Below, piece after piece: positions 1 through 7,013 of a stretch of 13,409 bases of DNA. This DNA is from Kiritimatiellia bacterium. GTDB lineage: Bacteria; Verrucomicrobiota; Kiritimatiellia; RFP12; UBA1067. Below the pieces are notes generated by a model, which ran no database searches, had not been told where the DNA came from, and saw nothing but the letters and a program-made list of their open reading frames with translations. The position numbers and the translations under genes were made by a program. The DNA lies in NCBI GenBank assembly GCA_017412325.1, contig JAFPYE010000114.1, forward strand, positions 1-13,409, read 5' to 3'. Positions within the stretch are counted from its first letter, which is position 1, and each line of letters begins with the position of its first letter.

Positions 1-209
1 CCGTCGCGGATCTTGATGTGCGCGCCGAAGAGATCGAGCGTGCCCGCTTTGACCGGCGTCTCCTCGCCGTCCGTCACCGCCACCGGCAGGAGCGCGCCGT
101 CGCCCGCGCCGCCGGGGAACGTCAGCCGCCCCCGCCACCGCATCTTCATCGACTTGGTCGGGTGCGACACGAACGTCAGCGTAATCGTCTTGCCCTCTGG
201 AACTTTCAT
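1..209 (-). CDS. Unknown protein, N-terminal 69 residues only (runs off left edge)
   Basis: An open frame begins with ATG at 209 and stays open to the window edge. The visible part begins MKVPEGKTITLTFVSHPTK and continues as alternating hydrophobic and polar residues with several Gly/Pro turns, which looks like a beta-rich domain. I see no signal peptide, membrane segment or catalytic motif, and I do not recognise the family. It starts 17 bases after the stop of the VIT/vWA gene on the same strand, so it may be read through from that gene. There is no Shine-Dalgarno sequence before the ATG. Instead a TTGGCG-18-TATACT promoter ends exactly 7 bases upstream, so the mRNA could start at the A of the ATG (leaderless). 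The start choice rests on that spacing and on the absence of a better in-frame start upstream. Confidence 0.6.
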   Translation of the reverse strand, partial: MKVPEGKTITLTFVSHPTKSMKMRWRGRLTFPGGAGDGALLPVAVTDGEETPVKAGTLDLFGAHIKIRD

Positions 210-216
210 CGCGGAC

Positions 217-246
217 AGTATATCATTTACAGGCTCACGTCGCCAA
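217..246 (-). promoter_or_regulatory. Sigma70-type promoter for the left-edge gene
   Basis: On the minus strand TTGGCG (246-241), an 18-base spacer and TATACT (222-217) are followed by 7 bases and the ATG at 209. The -35 lies inside the end of the VIT/vWA gene. The spacing matches three other promoters in this window (at 2775, 12437 and 13030). The -10 is embedded in TGATATACTGT, nearly identical to the promoter of the aromatic leader at 12437. Only a TSS map could prove use. Confidence 0.5.
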
Positions 247-2773
247 TCGGCAGCTTCTCCTTCGGCTTGTCGAGCCGCAGCGTCAGCACCTCGCGCTTCT
301 CCGCCGCCGTCGCCCAGTCGGTGTAGACGGTCGCCGTTACCGTCGCCGGGCCCGTCAGCGCCGTCTGGTGCGACGCAAAGTAGTTGGTCAGGATCTTGAA
401 CGTGCCCGTCGCCTCCTTGCGCAGATACTCCTCGGGGCCATAGCCCGTCGTCACGTCCTCGCCCACGAAGCCGCCCGCCTCCGTGCGCCGATGCCCGTAG
501 AACGCCTCCTCGCCTTCCGCCTCCAGGACGTGGAGGTCAATGTCCGTCTCGTCCGCATCCCACGACAGGACGATCCTCAGCCGCACTGGCAGATCCCGCC
601 GGTACGCCGCCTCCAGCTCGGGCGCCGCGGCCGCCACGCCCGACTTTTCGCACCACGAGATGAGCGCGTTCAGCTCCTCCAGCGCGACGATGCTCACCTG
701 GCGGTCGTTCGAGCGCCGTCCGCTCCGCCGCGCGAAGTCGGTGAACGCCGCCTCCTTCAAGAGCGCCATCGCCTCCGCGAGCGCGGCCGCGTCCTTGTTC
801 GCCTTGCCGTATTCGGAGAGGACGAGCGCCAGGTCGCGGCGCGACTGCCCTTCTTCGCCGCGCAGCTTCAGCGCCTTGCGGAAGCAACGGATCGCCGCGT
901 CCAAAAGCCCCGCCTCCCTGAGCCGCCAGCCCATCGCCCGCCACACCTTGGCGTCGTCCAGCCCGAATTCCGCCATGTTGGACAGCACCCGTCCGCCGAG
1001 CGCCGTCTCGCCCTTCTTGAAGAAGAACCCCGCCACATCCATATAAAACGCGGGCGCCGCGCCGTGCGTCTTCTTCTGCACGAGATATTCGGCGTAGCCG
1101 TCCGCCGCCGCCGCGATCGCCTTCAGATACGGCGCATCGGGATTCCACGCCGCGACCGTGATGGTTGCGCCGCCCGAACCCGCCGCACCGGGCGCGGGTG
1201 CCGCCGCTTCCATCTCAACCGATTCGGCCATCTCGGCCAATTCAGCCACAACCGCACCCTCGGCCATCGCCGACTGCGCCCCGGGCGCGCTCGCCAGCGC
1301 CACCGCGCGACGCGCGCGGACGCCATTCCCCTCCGCCGCCGCCATGCCAACGGGTGCCTCGTCGAACAGCCCGCTCTTCGGCGTGCGCTTCGGCGGAATC
1401 GGGTCGTTCCACCACTTGACGCGCTCCTCCCACAGCGCGAGCAAATCCTTTTCATGCTCCGCCTGCGCCTTCTTCGCGGCGATGGCGTCGTCCTCGGCCG
1501 CGCGCCGCCGCACCCATTCGTCGTGGAACGGCAACGCCGCCGGCGGCTCGATCTTGTGCGTCAGATACTGTTCCAACGTCTCGAGGACGATGAGACTCGT
1601 CACGTCGCTTGCCACGCCATAGCGGCGCCCGAGCGCCAGAAACTCGTCCTTGCGCGCGTCGGCCTGCGCCGCGAGGTCCTGCATGCGGTTCGCCGCCCAC
1701 GCCGTCGCGAGGAGCGTCCCCTCCTTCACGTCCACGCCGTCGGGCACCGCCTCGCCCTTCGCCAGCTTGCGCACCGTCACCGCCCGCGCGGGCGCATCCG
1801 CGCGGCTCGCGACAACGACGCCCGGCACGTCTTCATAGCGCGGCCGCTCCACGCCCAGCGTGTCCAGCTCGTCTGAGAAAAGAAGAGTTCTTTGGACAGG
1901 ATTAACAGGATTGACAGGATTTTCGGATTGTTCCAATCCTGTCACAAACGCCAGCGCGCGGCCGATGTCCGTGCCGCCGTCGTAGACGAGCGCCTCCAGT
2001 TTCGCCACGAGTTCCGCCTTGCCGACGACGCCCAGGTCCTCGGGCTCGTTGCGGAAGACGACGAGCCGCCACTGGCCCTCCGCGGGGAGCGCGGCGATTT
2101 TGCCGCGCCACGCCGCCGCCTGCGCCGCCGCGCTCCCGCTCGCGTCCCACAGGATCACGCCATCCGAAAACGCCGCGATCTTGTCCGCGACGCACGCCGC
2201 GTTGCCAGCGTTCCGCGCGGCCACGAACACATCTTCGCCGTCCTTTTCGCAGACGACCTCCGTTGCGCCCTCGGCGACCGGCACGATGGAGTCGACCGTG
2301 GCGCGGCGCGGCGTCCGGGGATCGAGGGGAAAGATGCGCGTGCGCCAGACGTTGCCCGCGACGTGCTCGACGAGGCCGGGATCGACGCGCCGGGCCTTTT
2401 CGGTCTCGAAGGCGACGCGCGCCTTTTCCTTCTCCACGACGACGCCCGGCACCAGGACGCCGTTCACCTCCAGCGCGTAGCCGCAGACGGTCGCGCCTTC
2501 GGGGAGCGGAAACTCCAGGTCGGCGCTCATCTGCCGCGCGTTCGGGTTGGTGAAGGTGAACGTCGTGCGCACGCGGCGGTAGAGGCCGTTGTCGGCGACG
2601 ATCGCTTCGGACGAGTCGATCGCGACCGGCTGTTCGTCCGCGCGCAGGTCGACGGGGCGGATCCCGGGCGGGGGCAGTGCGGGGCGGACTTTTGCCGGAA
2701 TGAGCTCCTGGGCGGTGGCCAGCAGGGCGGAGCCGACGAGGGCAAGGGTCAAAGTGGTGCGTTTCATGTTCAT
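227..2773 (-). CDS. Secreted VIT / von Willebrand A / TPR-like / DUF2135 protein
   Basis: This is an 848-residue protein of unknown detailed role. Residues 1-22 form a signal peptide ending in ALLATAQ, so it is probably exported. Residues 40-170 resemble a VIT (vault/inter-alpha-trypsin) domain. Residues 205-330 form a short vWA-like domain with a MIDAS-type DASGS (210-214), a Thr in GGTDIG (T268) and FSDE (299-302). The stretch RRYGVASDVTSLIVLE (383-398) is typical of what follows vWA in VIT proteins. Residues 470-545 are low-complexity Ala/Glu/Pro. Residues 555-660 are helical and TPR-like. Residues 728-842 match DUF2135 (YfaP-like: LSWDADETDIDLHV, DVTTGYGPEEY). AAGGAG lies 7 bases before ATG 2773 (MNMKRT), but a promoter -10 lies exactly 7 bases before the second ATG at 2767, so a leaderless start two codons later is equally arguable. 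It diverges from nusB. An in-frame NPVNPVNPV tract (285-293) interrupts the vWA fold. Confidence 0.85.
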   Translation of the reverse strand: MNMKRTTLTLALVGSALLATAQELIPAKVRPALPPPGIRPVDLRADEQPVAIDSSEAIVADNGLYRRVRTTFTFTNPNARQMSADLEFPLPEGATVCGYALEVNGVLVPGVVVEKEKARVAFETEKARRVDPGLVEHVAGNVWRTRIFPLDPRTPRRATVDSIVPVAEGATEVVCEKDGEDVFVAARNAGNAACVADKIAAFSDGVILWDASGSAAAQAAAWRGKIAALPAEGQWRLVVFRNEPEDLGVVGKAELVAKLEALVYDGGTDIGRALAFVTGLEQSENPVNPVNPVQRTLLFSDELDTLGVERPRYEDVPGVVVASRADAPARAVTVRKLAKGEAVPDGVDVKEGTLLATAWAANRMQDLAAQADARKDEFLALGRRYGVASDVTSLIVLETLEQYLTHKIEPPAALPFHDEWVRRRAAEDDAIAAKKAQAEHEKDLLALWEERVKWWNDPIPPKRTPKSGLFDEAPVGMAAAEGNGVRARRAVALASAPGAQSAMAEGAVVAELAEMAESVEMEAAAPAPGAAGSGGATITVAAWNPDAPYLKAIAAAADGYAEYLVQKKTHGAAPAFYMDVAGFFFKKGETALGGRVLSNMAEFGLDDAKVWRAMGWRLREAGLLDAAIRCFRKALKLRGEEGQSRRDLALVLSEYGKANKDAAALAEAMALLKEAAFTDFARRSGRRSNDRQVSIVALEELNALISWCEKSGVAAAAPELEAAYRRDLPVRLRIVLSWDADETDIDLHVLEAEGEEAFYGHRRTEAGGFVGEDVTTGYGPEEYLRKEATGTFKILTNYFASHQTALTGPATVTATVYTDWATAAEKREVLTLRLDKPKEKLPIGDVSL
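1892..1944. repeat. 9-base tandem repeat plus inverted copy inside the vWA coding region
   Basis: On the plus strand the 9-mers TTGGACAGG, ATTAACAGG and ATTGACAGG follow one another from 1892 to 1918, then ATT. TGACAGGATT (1912-1921) has an exact reverse complement, AATCCTGTCA, at 1935-1944, which leaves a 13-base loop. On the coding strand each 9-mer reads Asn-Pro-Val, giving (NPV)3 at residues 285-293. The tract is AT-richer than its surroundings and falls in a loop of the vWA-like domain. Confidence 0.8.
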
Positions 2774-2774
2774 G

Positions 2775-2804
2775 AGTATACTCCTTTTCGTCTCTGCTTG
2801 TAAA
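2775..2804 (-). promoter_or_regulatory. Promoter of the VIT/vWA gene
   Basis: TTTACA (2804-2799), an 18-base spacer and TATACT (2780-2775) form a near-consensus promoter. The AAGGAG that could serve as Shine-Dalgarno lies inside the spacer. If this promoter is the one used, the transcript would begin near the ATG at 2767, 7 bases past the -10, and would lack AAGGAG. If AAGGAG is the ribosome site, a promoter farther upstream must be used. The two readings exclude each other. Confidence 0.55.
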
Positions 2805-2874
2805 GGGACAATCATCCGAATTTTTCCAGCGCAAGTTTTTGAGGAACAAAATCCGGAAGCGTTCGGGCACGAGA

Positions 2875-2885
2875 TATGATATACT
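2875..2885 (+). promoter_or_regulatory. nusB: Possible -10 of the nusB-rib operon
   Basis: TATGAT (2875-2880) overlaps TATACT (2880-2885), 30 bases before the nusB ATG. No good -35 stands 16-18 bases upstream of either. The 141-base gap to the divergent VIT/vWA gene holds nothing else that looks like a plus-strand promoter. The leader would be too short for an FMN riboswitch. Confidence 0.35.
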
Positions 2886-2914
2886 ACCGCCAACGGATAA
2901 AAAGGTTCTTTGAC

Positions 2915-3364
2915 ATGACGGTGACGCGCAGACAGGCCCGCGAGTGGGCGATTCAGATGTTGACGGCGGCGGACGTGAACCCGCCCCGCCCCGAGGAAGT
3001 TCCCGCTTTCATCGCGGCGTTCTGGGAGTCCGCCCGGACGCTCGAACCGAACGAGGGCGGCGTGCCGAAGCTCCGCGACAAGCTGCGGCTGTTCGTGGAA
3101 GAGCGCGTCGCCGGCGTCCTCGGCGAGCTGCAGGAGATCGATTCCATCGTCATCAGCTACCTCGAAAACTGGGACTACTACCGCCTCGGCTCCGTCGAAC
3201 GCGCAGTCCTCCGGCTGGCGGTCTGGGAACTCCGCCACACCGACATCCCCCACCCCGTCGTCATCAACGAGGCGGTCGACCTCGTCAACTGGTTCTCGGA
3301 GCCGGGCGCGCGCACGCTCGTCAACGGAATCCTCGACCGCTACGCCAAGTCGCTCGCGCAATGA
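2915..3364 (+). CDS. nusB: Transcription antitermination factor NusB
   Basis: A 149-residue, all-helical RNA-binding protein. In known systems NusB pairs with NusE (ribosomal protein S10) on boxA RNA to make rRNA transcription processive. Family features visible here are the N-terminal RRQAREWAIQML, the central IVISYLENWDYYRLGSVERA, and the C-terminal HPVVINEAVDLVNWFSEPGA followed by TLVNGILDRYA. The length fits the family. The frame is open 13 codons farther upstream, but the ATG at 2915 has AAAGG about 9 bases before it, and the family normally starts just ahead of the RRxAR motif. It is the first gene of a tight plus-strand set: its TGA overlaps the ribD ATG as ATGA. Linkage of nusB to riboflavin genes is common in bacteria. 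Confidence 0.95.
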   Translation: MTVTRRQAREWAIQMLTAADVNPPRPEEVPAFIAAFWESARTLEPNEGGVPKLRDKLRLFVEERVAGVLGELQEIDSIVISYLENWDYYRLGSVERAVLRLAVWELRHTDIPHPVVINEAVDLVNWFSEPGARTLVNGILDRYAKSLAQ

Positions 3365-4344
3365 CCGACGCCGGTTTCATGTCCCGCGCGCTCGACCTCG
3401 CGCGGCGCGGTCTTGGGCACACGCGCCCCAACCCGCCCGTCGGCGCGGTCGTCGTCAAGGACGGCCAGATCGTCGGCGAGGGCTGGCACCGGCGCGCGGG
3501 CGGCGACCACGCCGAAGTCGCGGCCATCAAGAACGCGCGGCGGCGAAGCGGTTGCAACGGGACAACCGGGACAGGGAACCCGATGCTCAGAGGGGCTGTC
3601 CTTTACGTCACGCTGGAGCCGTGCTCGAAGCCGGGGCGCGTCGGCGCGTGCACCGACGCGATCGCCGCGGCCGGAATCTCGCGCGTCGTCTACGCCCTCC
3701 CCGACCCCAATCCAAAGAACCGCGGCAAGGCGAAGCGCGCGCTCGCAAAGGCGGGGATCGCGTGCGAACGGTTCAAGGGCGACAAGGAGATCGCGCGCGC
3801 GGCTCAAGCGTTGATTGCGCCCTTCGCGAAACACGTGACGACCGGGATGCCCTTCGTCACCGTCAAGATCGCAATGTCGCTCGACGGGAAGATCTGCGAC
3901 GACTGGGGCCACGCGAAATGGATTTCCAGCGCAGCGGCGCGCCGCGCGACCGGCCGCCTGCGCGAGCAGGTCGACGCCATCCTGGTCGGCGCGGAAACGG
4001 TGCGCAAAGACAACCCTTCTCTCCTTTGCCATCAGAAGCGCAACGACGACCTCATCCGCGTCATCGTCTCGAAGAGCGGAACGCTCCCGAAAAAGGCGCA
4101 GGTGTTCACGGACGGCGCGCCGAACCAGACGCTCGTCTTCGACGACGCGCAAAAGGCGCTCGCCGAACTGGGCAAAATGGGCGTTCTGCACGTTCTCTGC
4201 GAGGGCGGGCTCAACCTCGCCACCTCGCTCGCCGAAGCGGGGCTCGTCGACGAATGGATCACCGTTCTCGCGTCCAAGGTCATCGGCCACCGGCGCCTTA
4301 GCGACGCAACACGGATCAGGAGCACGAAATGTTTACTGGACTAA
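3361..4344 (+). CDS. ribD: Bifunctional riboflavin deaminase/reductase RibD
   Basis: A 327-residue enzyme catalysing the second and third steps of riboflavin synthesis: deamination of the GTP-derived pyrimidine, then NADPH-dependent reduction of the ribose. The deaminase half (about 1-145) carries TRPNPPVGAVVV, the zinc ligands H50 (with catalytic E52 in HAE), C88 and C97, and the PDPNPKNRGKA motif. The usual PCSH..GRTPPC reads PCSKPGRVGAC here, so the family's common His is Lys. The reductase half (about 160-327) has TVKIAMSLDGKI, DAILVGAETVRKDNPSL and LCEGGLNLATSL. There are two oddities. Residues 62-77 (RSGCNGTTGTGNPMLR) form an insert between the HAE helix and the LYVTLEPC strand. The C-terminus stops about 25-30 residues earlier than in typical RibD. 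The start overlaps the nusB stop by 4 bases and the end overlaps ribE by 16 bases, which suggests translational coupling. Confidence 0.95.
   Translation: MTDAGFMSRALDLARRGLGHTRPNPPVGAVVVKDGQIVGEGWHRRAGGDHAEVAAIKNARRRSGCNGTTGTGNPMLRGAVLYVTLEPCSKPGRVGACTDAIAAAGISRVVYALPDPNPKNRGKAKRALAKAGIACERFKGDKEIARAAQALIAPFAKHVTTGMPFVTVKIAMSLDGKICDDWGHAKWISSAAARRATGRLREQVDAILVGAETVRKDNPSLLCHQKRNDDLIRVIVSKSGTLPKKAQVFTDGAPNQTLVFDDAQKALAELGKMGVLHVLCEGGLNLATSLAEAGLVDEWITVLASKVIGHRRLSDATRIRSTKCLLD
3544..3591 (+). repeat. ribD: Repeat-like in-frame insert in ribD
   Basis: These 16 codons encode the extra loop RSGCNGTTGTGNPMLR. Within it CGGGACA occurs at 3558-3564 and again at 3567-3573, a 9-base period, flanked by GGTTGCAAC. 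The 9-base period and the ACA-ending units recall the ATTRACAGG tract at 1892-1921 in the vWA gene. Reading the segment as an insertion is based on memory of typical RibD sequences, not on an alignment. Confidence 0.55.
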
Positions 4345-4970
4345 TCGAGCGCATCGGCACCGTCAAACGCGTCTCGTGGGGCGCGGGGCTCGTCCTTGAA
4401 ATCCACTTCGAGCCGTGGGCGCGGCCCCTGGAGCGCGGCGAATCCGTCGCGGTCAACGGCGTGTGCCTGACGGTCGCCGACTGCGATGCGACGCGCTTCA
4501 CGGCGGACGTCCTCGGCGAGACAATCTCCCGCACAGGGCTGGGCGGACTCATCCCCGGCGAAAAAGTCAACCTCGAGCGCGCGCTCAGGGCGGGCGACGC
4601 GATGGGCGGCCACATTGTGCAGGGCCACGTCGACACGCAGGGGACAATCCGCGCCAAGACGCCCAAGGGCCGCGACTTCCAGCTGAAGATCGACTGCGGG
4701 CGCGTCCTCGCGGCGCAGTCGGTCCTGAAGGGATCCGTCGCCATCGACGGCGTTTCGCTTACGATCAGCGGGCTCGGCGAAAACTGGCTGACGGTCGACC
4801 TCATTCCGACGACCGCGCGCGAGACGACGCTCGGGCTGAAGAAGGTCGGCGACACGGTAAACCTCGAAGGCGACATCCTCGGCAAATACGTCGCGAAGCA
4901 GACCGCCGCGCACGGGCTCACCGAAGAGATGCTCGCCCAGGCCGGCTTTCTGGATTCGCCCGGCAACTGA
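4329..4970 (+). CDS. ribE: Riboflavin synthase, alpha subunit type
   Basis: A 213-residue enzyme that dismutates two 6,7-dimethyl-8-ribityllumazine molecules into riboflavin and the pyrimidine precursor. It shows the family's internal duplication of two lumazine-binding barrels. The first (about 1-92) begins MFTGLIE and contains SVAVNGVCLTV (39-49) and VNLERAL (80-86). The second (about 93-195) begins GGHIVQGHVD and contains SVAIDGVSLTI (136-146) and VNLEGDILGKYV (177-188). Length and both repeats are typical. AGGAG precedes the ATG by about 6 bases. The first 16 bases lie inside the end of ribD. The gene ends 31 bases before the convergent PLD-like gene, with no clear terminator between them. 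Lumazine synthase (ribH) and ribBA are not in the window. Confidence 0.96.
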   Translation: MFTGLIERIGTVKRVSWGAGLVLEIHFEPWARPLERGESVAVNGVCLTVADCDATRFTADVLGETISRTGLGGLIPGEKVNLERALRAGDAMGGHIVQGHVDTQGTIRAKTPKGRDFQLKIDCGRVLAAQSVLKGSVAIDGVSLTISGLGENWLTVDLIPTTARETTLGLKKVGDTVNLEGDILGKYVAKQTAAHGLTEEMLAQAGFLDSPGN

Positions 4971-5001
4971 ATGCCAGTGCGCGGGGCTCCGGCCGAGGCG
5001 G

Positions 5002-5532
5002 TCAGATGCGCGCCTTCAGGTTCGGGATCTCGGCGGGATCGAGCGCGGTGAACGCGAAGCACTTCCGGCCCAGGTCCTTCAGCGACGTGCCGATCAAGTA
5101 GAGCCGCCGGTCGTCCACCACCAGGAAGCGGTCGTGGAAACTCTTGCTCTCGCAGACCGTCAAGCCGCCGTACTGCTCGTTGAACCGCTGGATGTCGCCG
5201 GGCGCGAGCCCGTTGCCGCACTTCGACGTCACGAGCGTGACCGCGACGCCCTTCCCCTTCCGCGCCAGGAGCTCCAGCGTCGTCAGGTCCACCCAGCCGT
5301 CGATCAGCAGGATCGATTCCTTGGCCGAGAAGATGTGGCGCAGGGCGAACGCCACGGCGTCGAACACCTGCCCGTCGTAGAACACGCCCCGCACCGGCGG
5401 CAGCGCCGCCTGGGCGAAGGAGTCGACACGGCCCCGCAACGCGTCCAGCCGCGCCTCGTACCGCGCGAGCCGCCGGTCCAGCCGGTCTTCGAGCTGGTCC
5501 AGCCGCACGCCGAGCCTGTCGATTGGCTCCAT
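5002..5532 (-). CDS. Stand-alone coiled coil plus PLD-like domain (relative of ORF6N-protein C-termini)
   Basis: A 176-residue protein. Residues 1-42 are a charged heptad-like coiled coil (MEPIDRLGVRLDQLEDRLDR onward). Residues 47-165 are a phospholipase-D-like fold beginning RGVFYDGQVFDAVAF. The PLD motif is altered: H133-x-R135-x4-D140, then GTS (148-150), so Arg replaces the Lys of HxK. From memory, the same VFYDGQVFDA...IDGWVD...SFHDRFL...IGTSLKDLG order forms the C-terminal half of ORF6N/KilA-type DNA-binding proteins of prophages and gut bacteria. The ORF6N domain is absent here. The ATG at 5532 is chosen because GGGAGG stands about 8 bases before it and upstream in-frame sequence is shadow of recA. 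It lies 17 bases downstream of recA and is convergent with ribE. Nuclease or nucleic-acid binding activity is inference. Confidence 0.85.
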   Translation of the reverse strand: MEPIDRLGVRLDQLEDRLDRRLARYEARLDALRGRVDSFAQAALPPVRGVFYDGQVFDAVAFALRHIFSAKESILLIDGWVDLTTLELLARKGKGVAVTLVTSKCGNGLAPGDIQRFNEQYGGLTVCESKSFHDRFLVVDDRRLYLIGTSLKDLGRKCFAFTALDPAEIPNLKARI

Positions 5533-5549
5533 CGCCCCGCCTCCCCGCG

Positions 5550-6548
5550 CTAGGCCGCCGCCCGGACGCGCGCGACGATGCGGTCCGTCATCTCGGGATG
5601 CTGCTTCAGGAAGGTGATCGCCGCAACCGCCCCCTGCGCGATGTTCTCGCCGTCGAACGCCAGCCAGCTGCCGCGCTTCTCGACGACCCCCCGCGCGAGC
5701 GCCGCGTCCAGCACGCCGCCTTCGTGCGAGATGCCGCACGCGTAGAGGATGTCGAACTCCGCCTCCGTGAACGGCGCGGCGACCTTGTTCTTGACGACCT
5801 TCACGCGTGTGCGGTTGCCGACGACCTCGCCCGCCGTGTTCTTGATCGCGCCGATGCGCTGCACCTGCAGGCGGCAGCTCGCGTAGAACTTGAGCGCCTT
5901 GCCGCCGGGCGTCGTCTCGGGGTTGCCGAACATGACGCCGATCTTCTCGCGCACCTGGTTCGTGAAGATGCAGAGCGTCTGCGTCTGAGAAATCGCCGCC
6001 GTCAGCTTGCGCATCGCCTGCGACATGAGCCGCGCCTGGAGCCCCACGTGGCTGTCGCCCATCGCGCCGTCGATCTCCGCCTGCGGCGTCAGCGCGGCGA
6101 CCGAGTCGACGACGACGATCTCGACCGCACCCGAACGGATCAGCTGCTCGCAGATGGTGAGCGCCTCCTCGCCCGAGTTCGGCTGCGAGACGACGAGGTT
6201 GTCGAGGTCGACGCCGATCTTGCGCGCGTAGCCGGGGTCGAGCGCGTGCTCCGCGTCGATGAACGCGGCGGTGCCGCCCGCCTTCTGGACGTTCGCGACC
6301 GCGTGCAGCGCGAGCGTCGTCTTGCCCGAGGACTCGTGGCCGTAGAGCTCGACGATGCGCCCCTTGGGCAGCCCGCCGATCCCGAGCGCGAGGTCGAGCG
6401 ACAGCGCCCCCGTCGGCACCGCCGCCACCGCGCCGTGCGCCTCCTCCCCGAGCCGCAGGATCGACATCTCACCGAACTGCTTGCGGATCTGGCCCATCAC
6501 CGTTTCCAGCGCCGAGCCCATTTGCTTCAAGGTTGTTTTGCCTGCCAT
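5550..6548 (-). CDS. recA: Recombinase RecA
   Basis: A 332-residue ATP-dependent strand-exchange protein for homologous recombination and SOS co-protease activity. Walker A reads GHESSGKT (70-77), with His where E. coli has Pro. The catalytic Glu is E100, Walker B lies in VVVDSVAAL (146-154), and the DNA-binding L2 region is [29 protein letters not shown] (196-224). Shorter than E. coli RecA, it ends soon after the C-terminal domain and lacks the acidic tail. The ATG at 6548 has AAAGGA about 8 bases upstream. Only 36 bases separate it from the yraN stop, and that gap holds a 14-base palindrome but no convincing promoter. This suggests co-transcription with comM-yraN upstream and the PLD-like gene downstream. 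Confidence 0.98.
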   Translation of the reverse strand: MAGKTTLKQMGSALETVMGQIRKQFGEMSILRLGEEAHGAVAAVPTGALSLDLALGIGGLPKGRIVELYGHESSGKTTLALHAVANVQKAGGTAAFIDAEHALDPGYARKIGVDLDNLVVSQPNSGEEALTICEQLIRSGAVEIVVVDSVAALTPQAEIDGAMGDSHVGLQARLMSQAMRKLTAAISQTQTLCIFTNQVREKIGVMFGNPETTPGGKALKFYASCRLQVQRIGAIKNTAGEVVGNRTRVKVVKNKVAAPFTEAEFDILYACGISHEGGVLDAALARGVVEKRGSWLAFDGENIAQGAVAAITFLKQHPEMTDRIVARVRAAA

Positions 6549-6569
6549 GTCGTTTTTCCTTTCGTGTTG

Positions 6570-6583
6570 CGTTTGGGCAAACG
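6570..6583. promoter_or_regulatory. 14-base palindrome before recA
   Basis: CGTTTGGGCAAACG is a perfect 6-base inverted repeat around GG, placed 22 bases upstream of the recA ATG and just after the yraN stop. It could be an operator (an SOS-type site would be expected near recA) or a small RNA hairpin. It does not match the E. coli or B. subtilis LexA boxes I know, so no regulator is assigned. Confidence 0.4.
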
Positions 6584-6584
6584 G

Positions 6585-7013
6585 TCAGTCCGCCCAGTTG
6601 ATGAATTTCCGTTCGTTCTCGAAGAGCCGCACACGCTCGATGTGGTCGATCTCGACCTTCTGCCGCGCCTGCGGCGTGCCGTAGACCTCGACGACGTCGA
6701 AGCGGTACGCGCCCTTCCAGCCGTTGCGCCGCAGCCACGTCCGGCACGCGGTGCGCAGCAGCTCCTGCTTGTGCCGGTCGACGCTCCTCAGCCGCCGCTG
6801 GCGGAACGACCGCGCCTTGTGCTGCTTGACCTCGACGAACACCATCATGTCGCGCGGCTTGTCGTAGACGACGAGGTCGATCTCCAGCCGCCGGTCCCGG
6901 CGGCACGGGCGGGCGTTGCGCTCGACGATCTCGTAGCCCTCGCAGCGCAGCACCTCGCACGCCACGTCCTCGCCCCAGCGCCCGTGGGCGACGCCGACGT
7001 TCTCATGCGACAT
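6585..7013 (-). CDS. yraN: YraN/UPF0102 family, predicted endonuclease-fold protein
   Basis: A 142-residue member of the YraN/UPF0102 family, which has a restriction-endonuclease-like fold and no firmly known function. Family features are GRWGEDVACEVLRCEGYEIVERNARP at 12-37, then LEIDLVVYD where most members have GEID, and VFVEVKQHK, giving the E-D-ExK core of the nuclease fold. The C-terminus (KVEIDHIERVRLFENERKFINWAD) is unremarkable. The ATG at 7013 has GGAGGT about 6 bases upstream and overlaps the end of the preceding gene by 11 bases, which implies coupled translation. YraN genes often sit near DNA repair and uptake genes; here the neighbours are comM and recA. Confidence 0.9.
   Translation of the reverse strand: MSHENVGVAHGRWGEDVACEVLRCEGYEIVERNARPCRRDRRLEIDLVVYDKPRDMMVFVEVKQHKARSFRQRRLRSVDRHKQELLRTACRTWLRRNGWKGAYRFDVVEVYGTPQARQKVEIDHIERVRLFENERKFINWAD

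Noticed and set aside
2876..2914. nusB starting 13 codons earlier at 2876
   Set aside because: The extra residues lie over the putative -10 and are not family-like; the ATG at 2915 has a ribosome site.
2774..2914. FMN riboswitch before the riboflavin genes
   Set aside because: The gap is only 141 bases, is shared with a divergent promoter, and shows none of the conserved RFN element segments I know.
2774..3361. N-terminal extension of the VIT/vWA protein up to 3361
   Set aside because: It would overlap nusB antisense and precede an obvious signal peptide; the start at 2773 (or 2767) has both a ribosome site and a promoter.
4971..5001. Bidirectional terminator between ribE and the PLD-like gene
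   Set aside because: The 31 bases are GC-rich but show no stable inverted repeat or T-tract on either strand.
6549..6584. Classical LexA box before recA
   Set aside because: Neither the E. coli CTG-N10-CAG nor the B. subtilis GAAC-N4-GTTC form is present; only the CGTTTG palindrome is seen.
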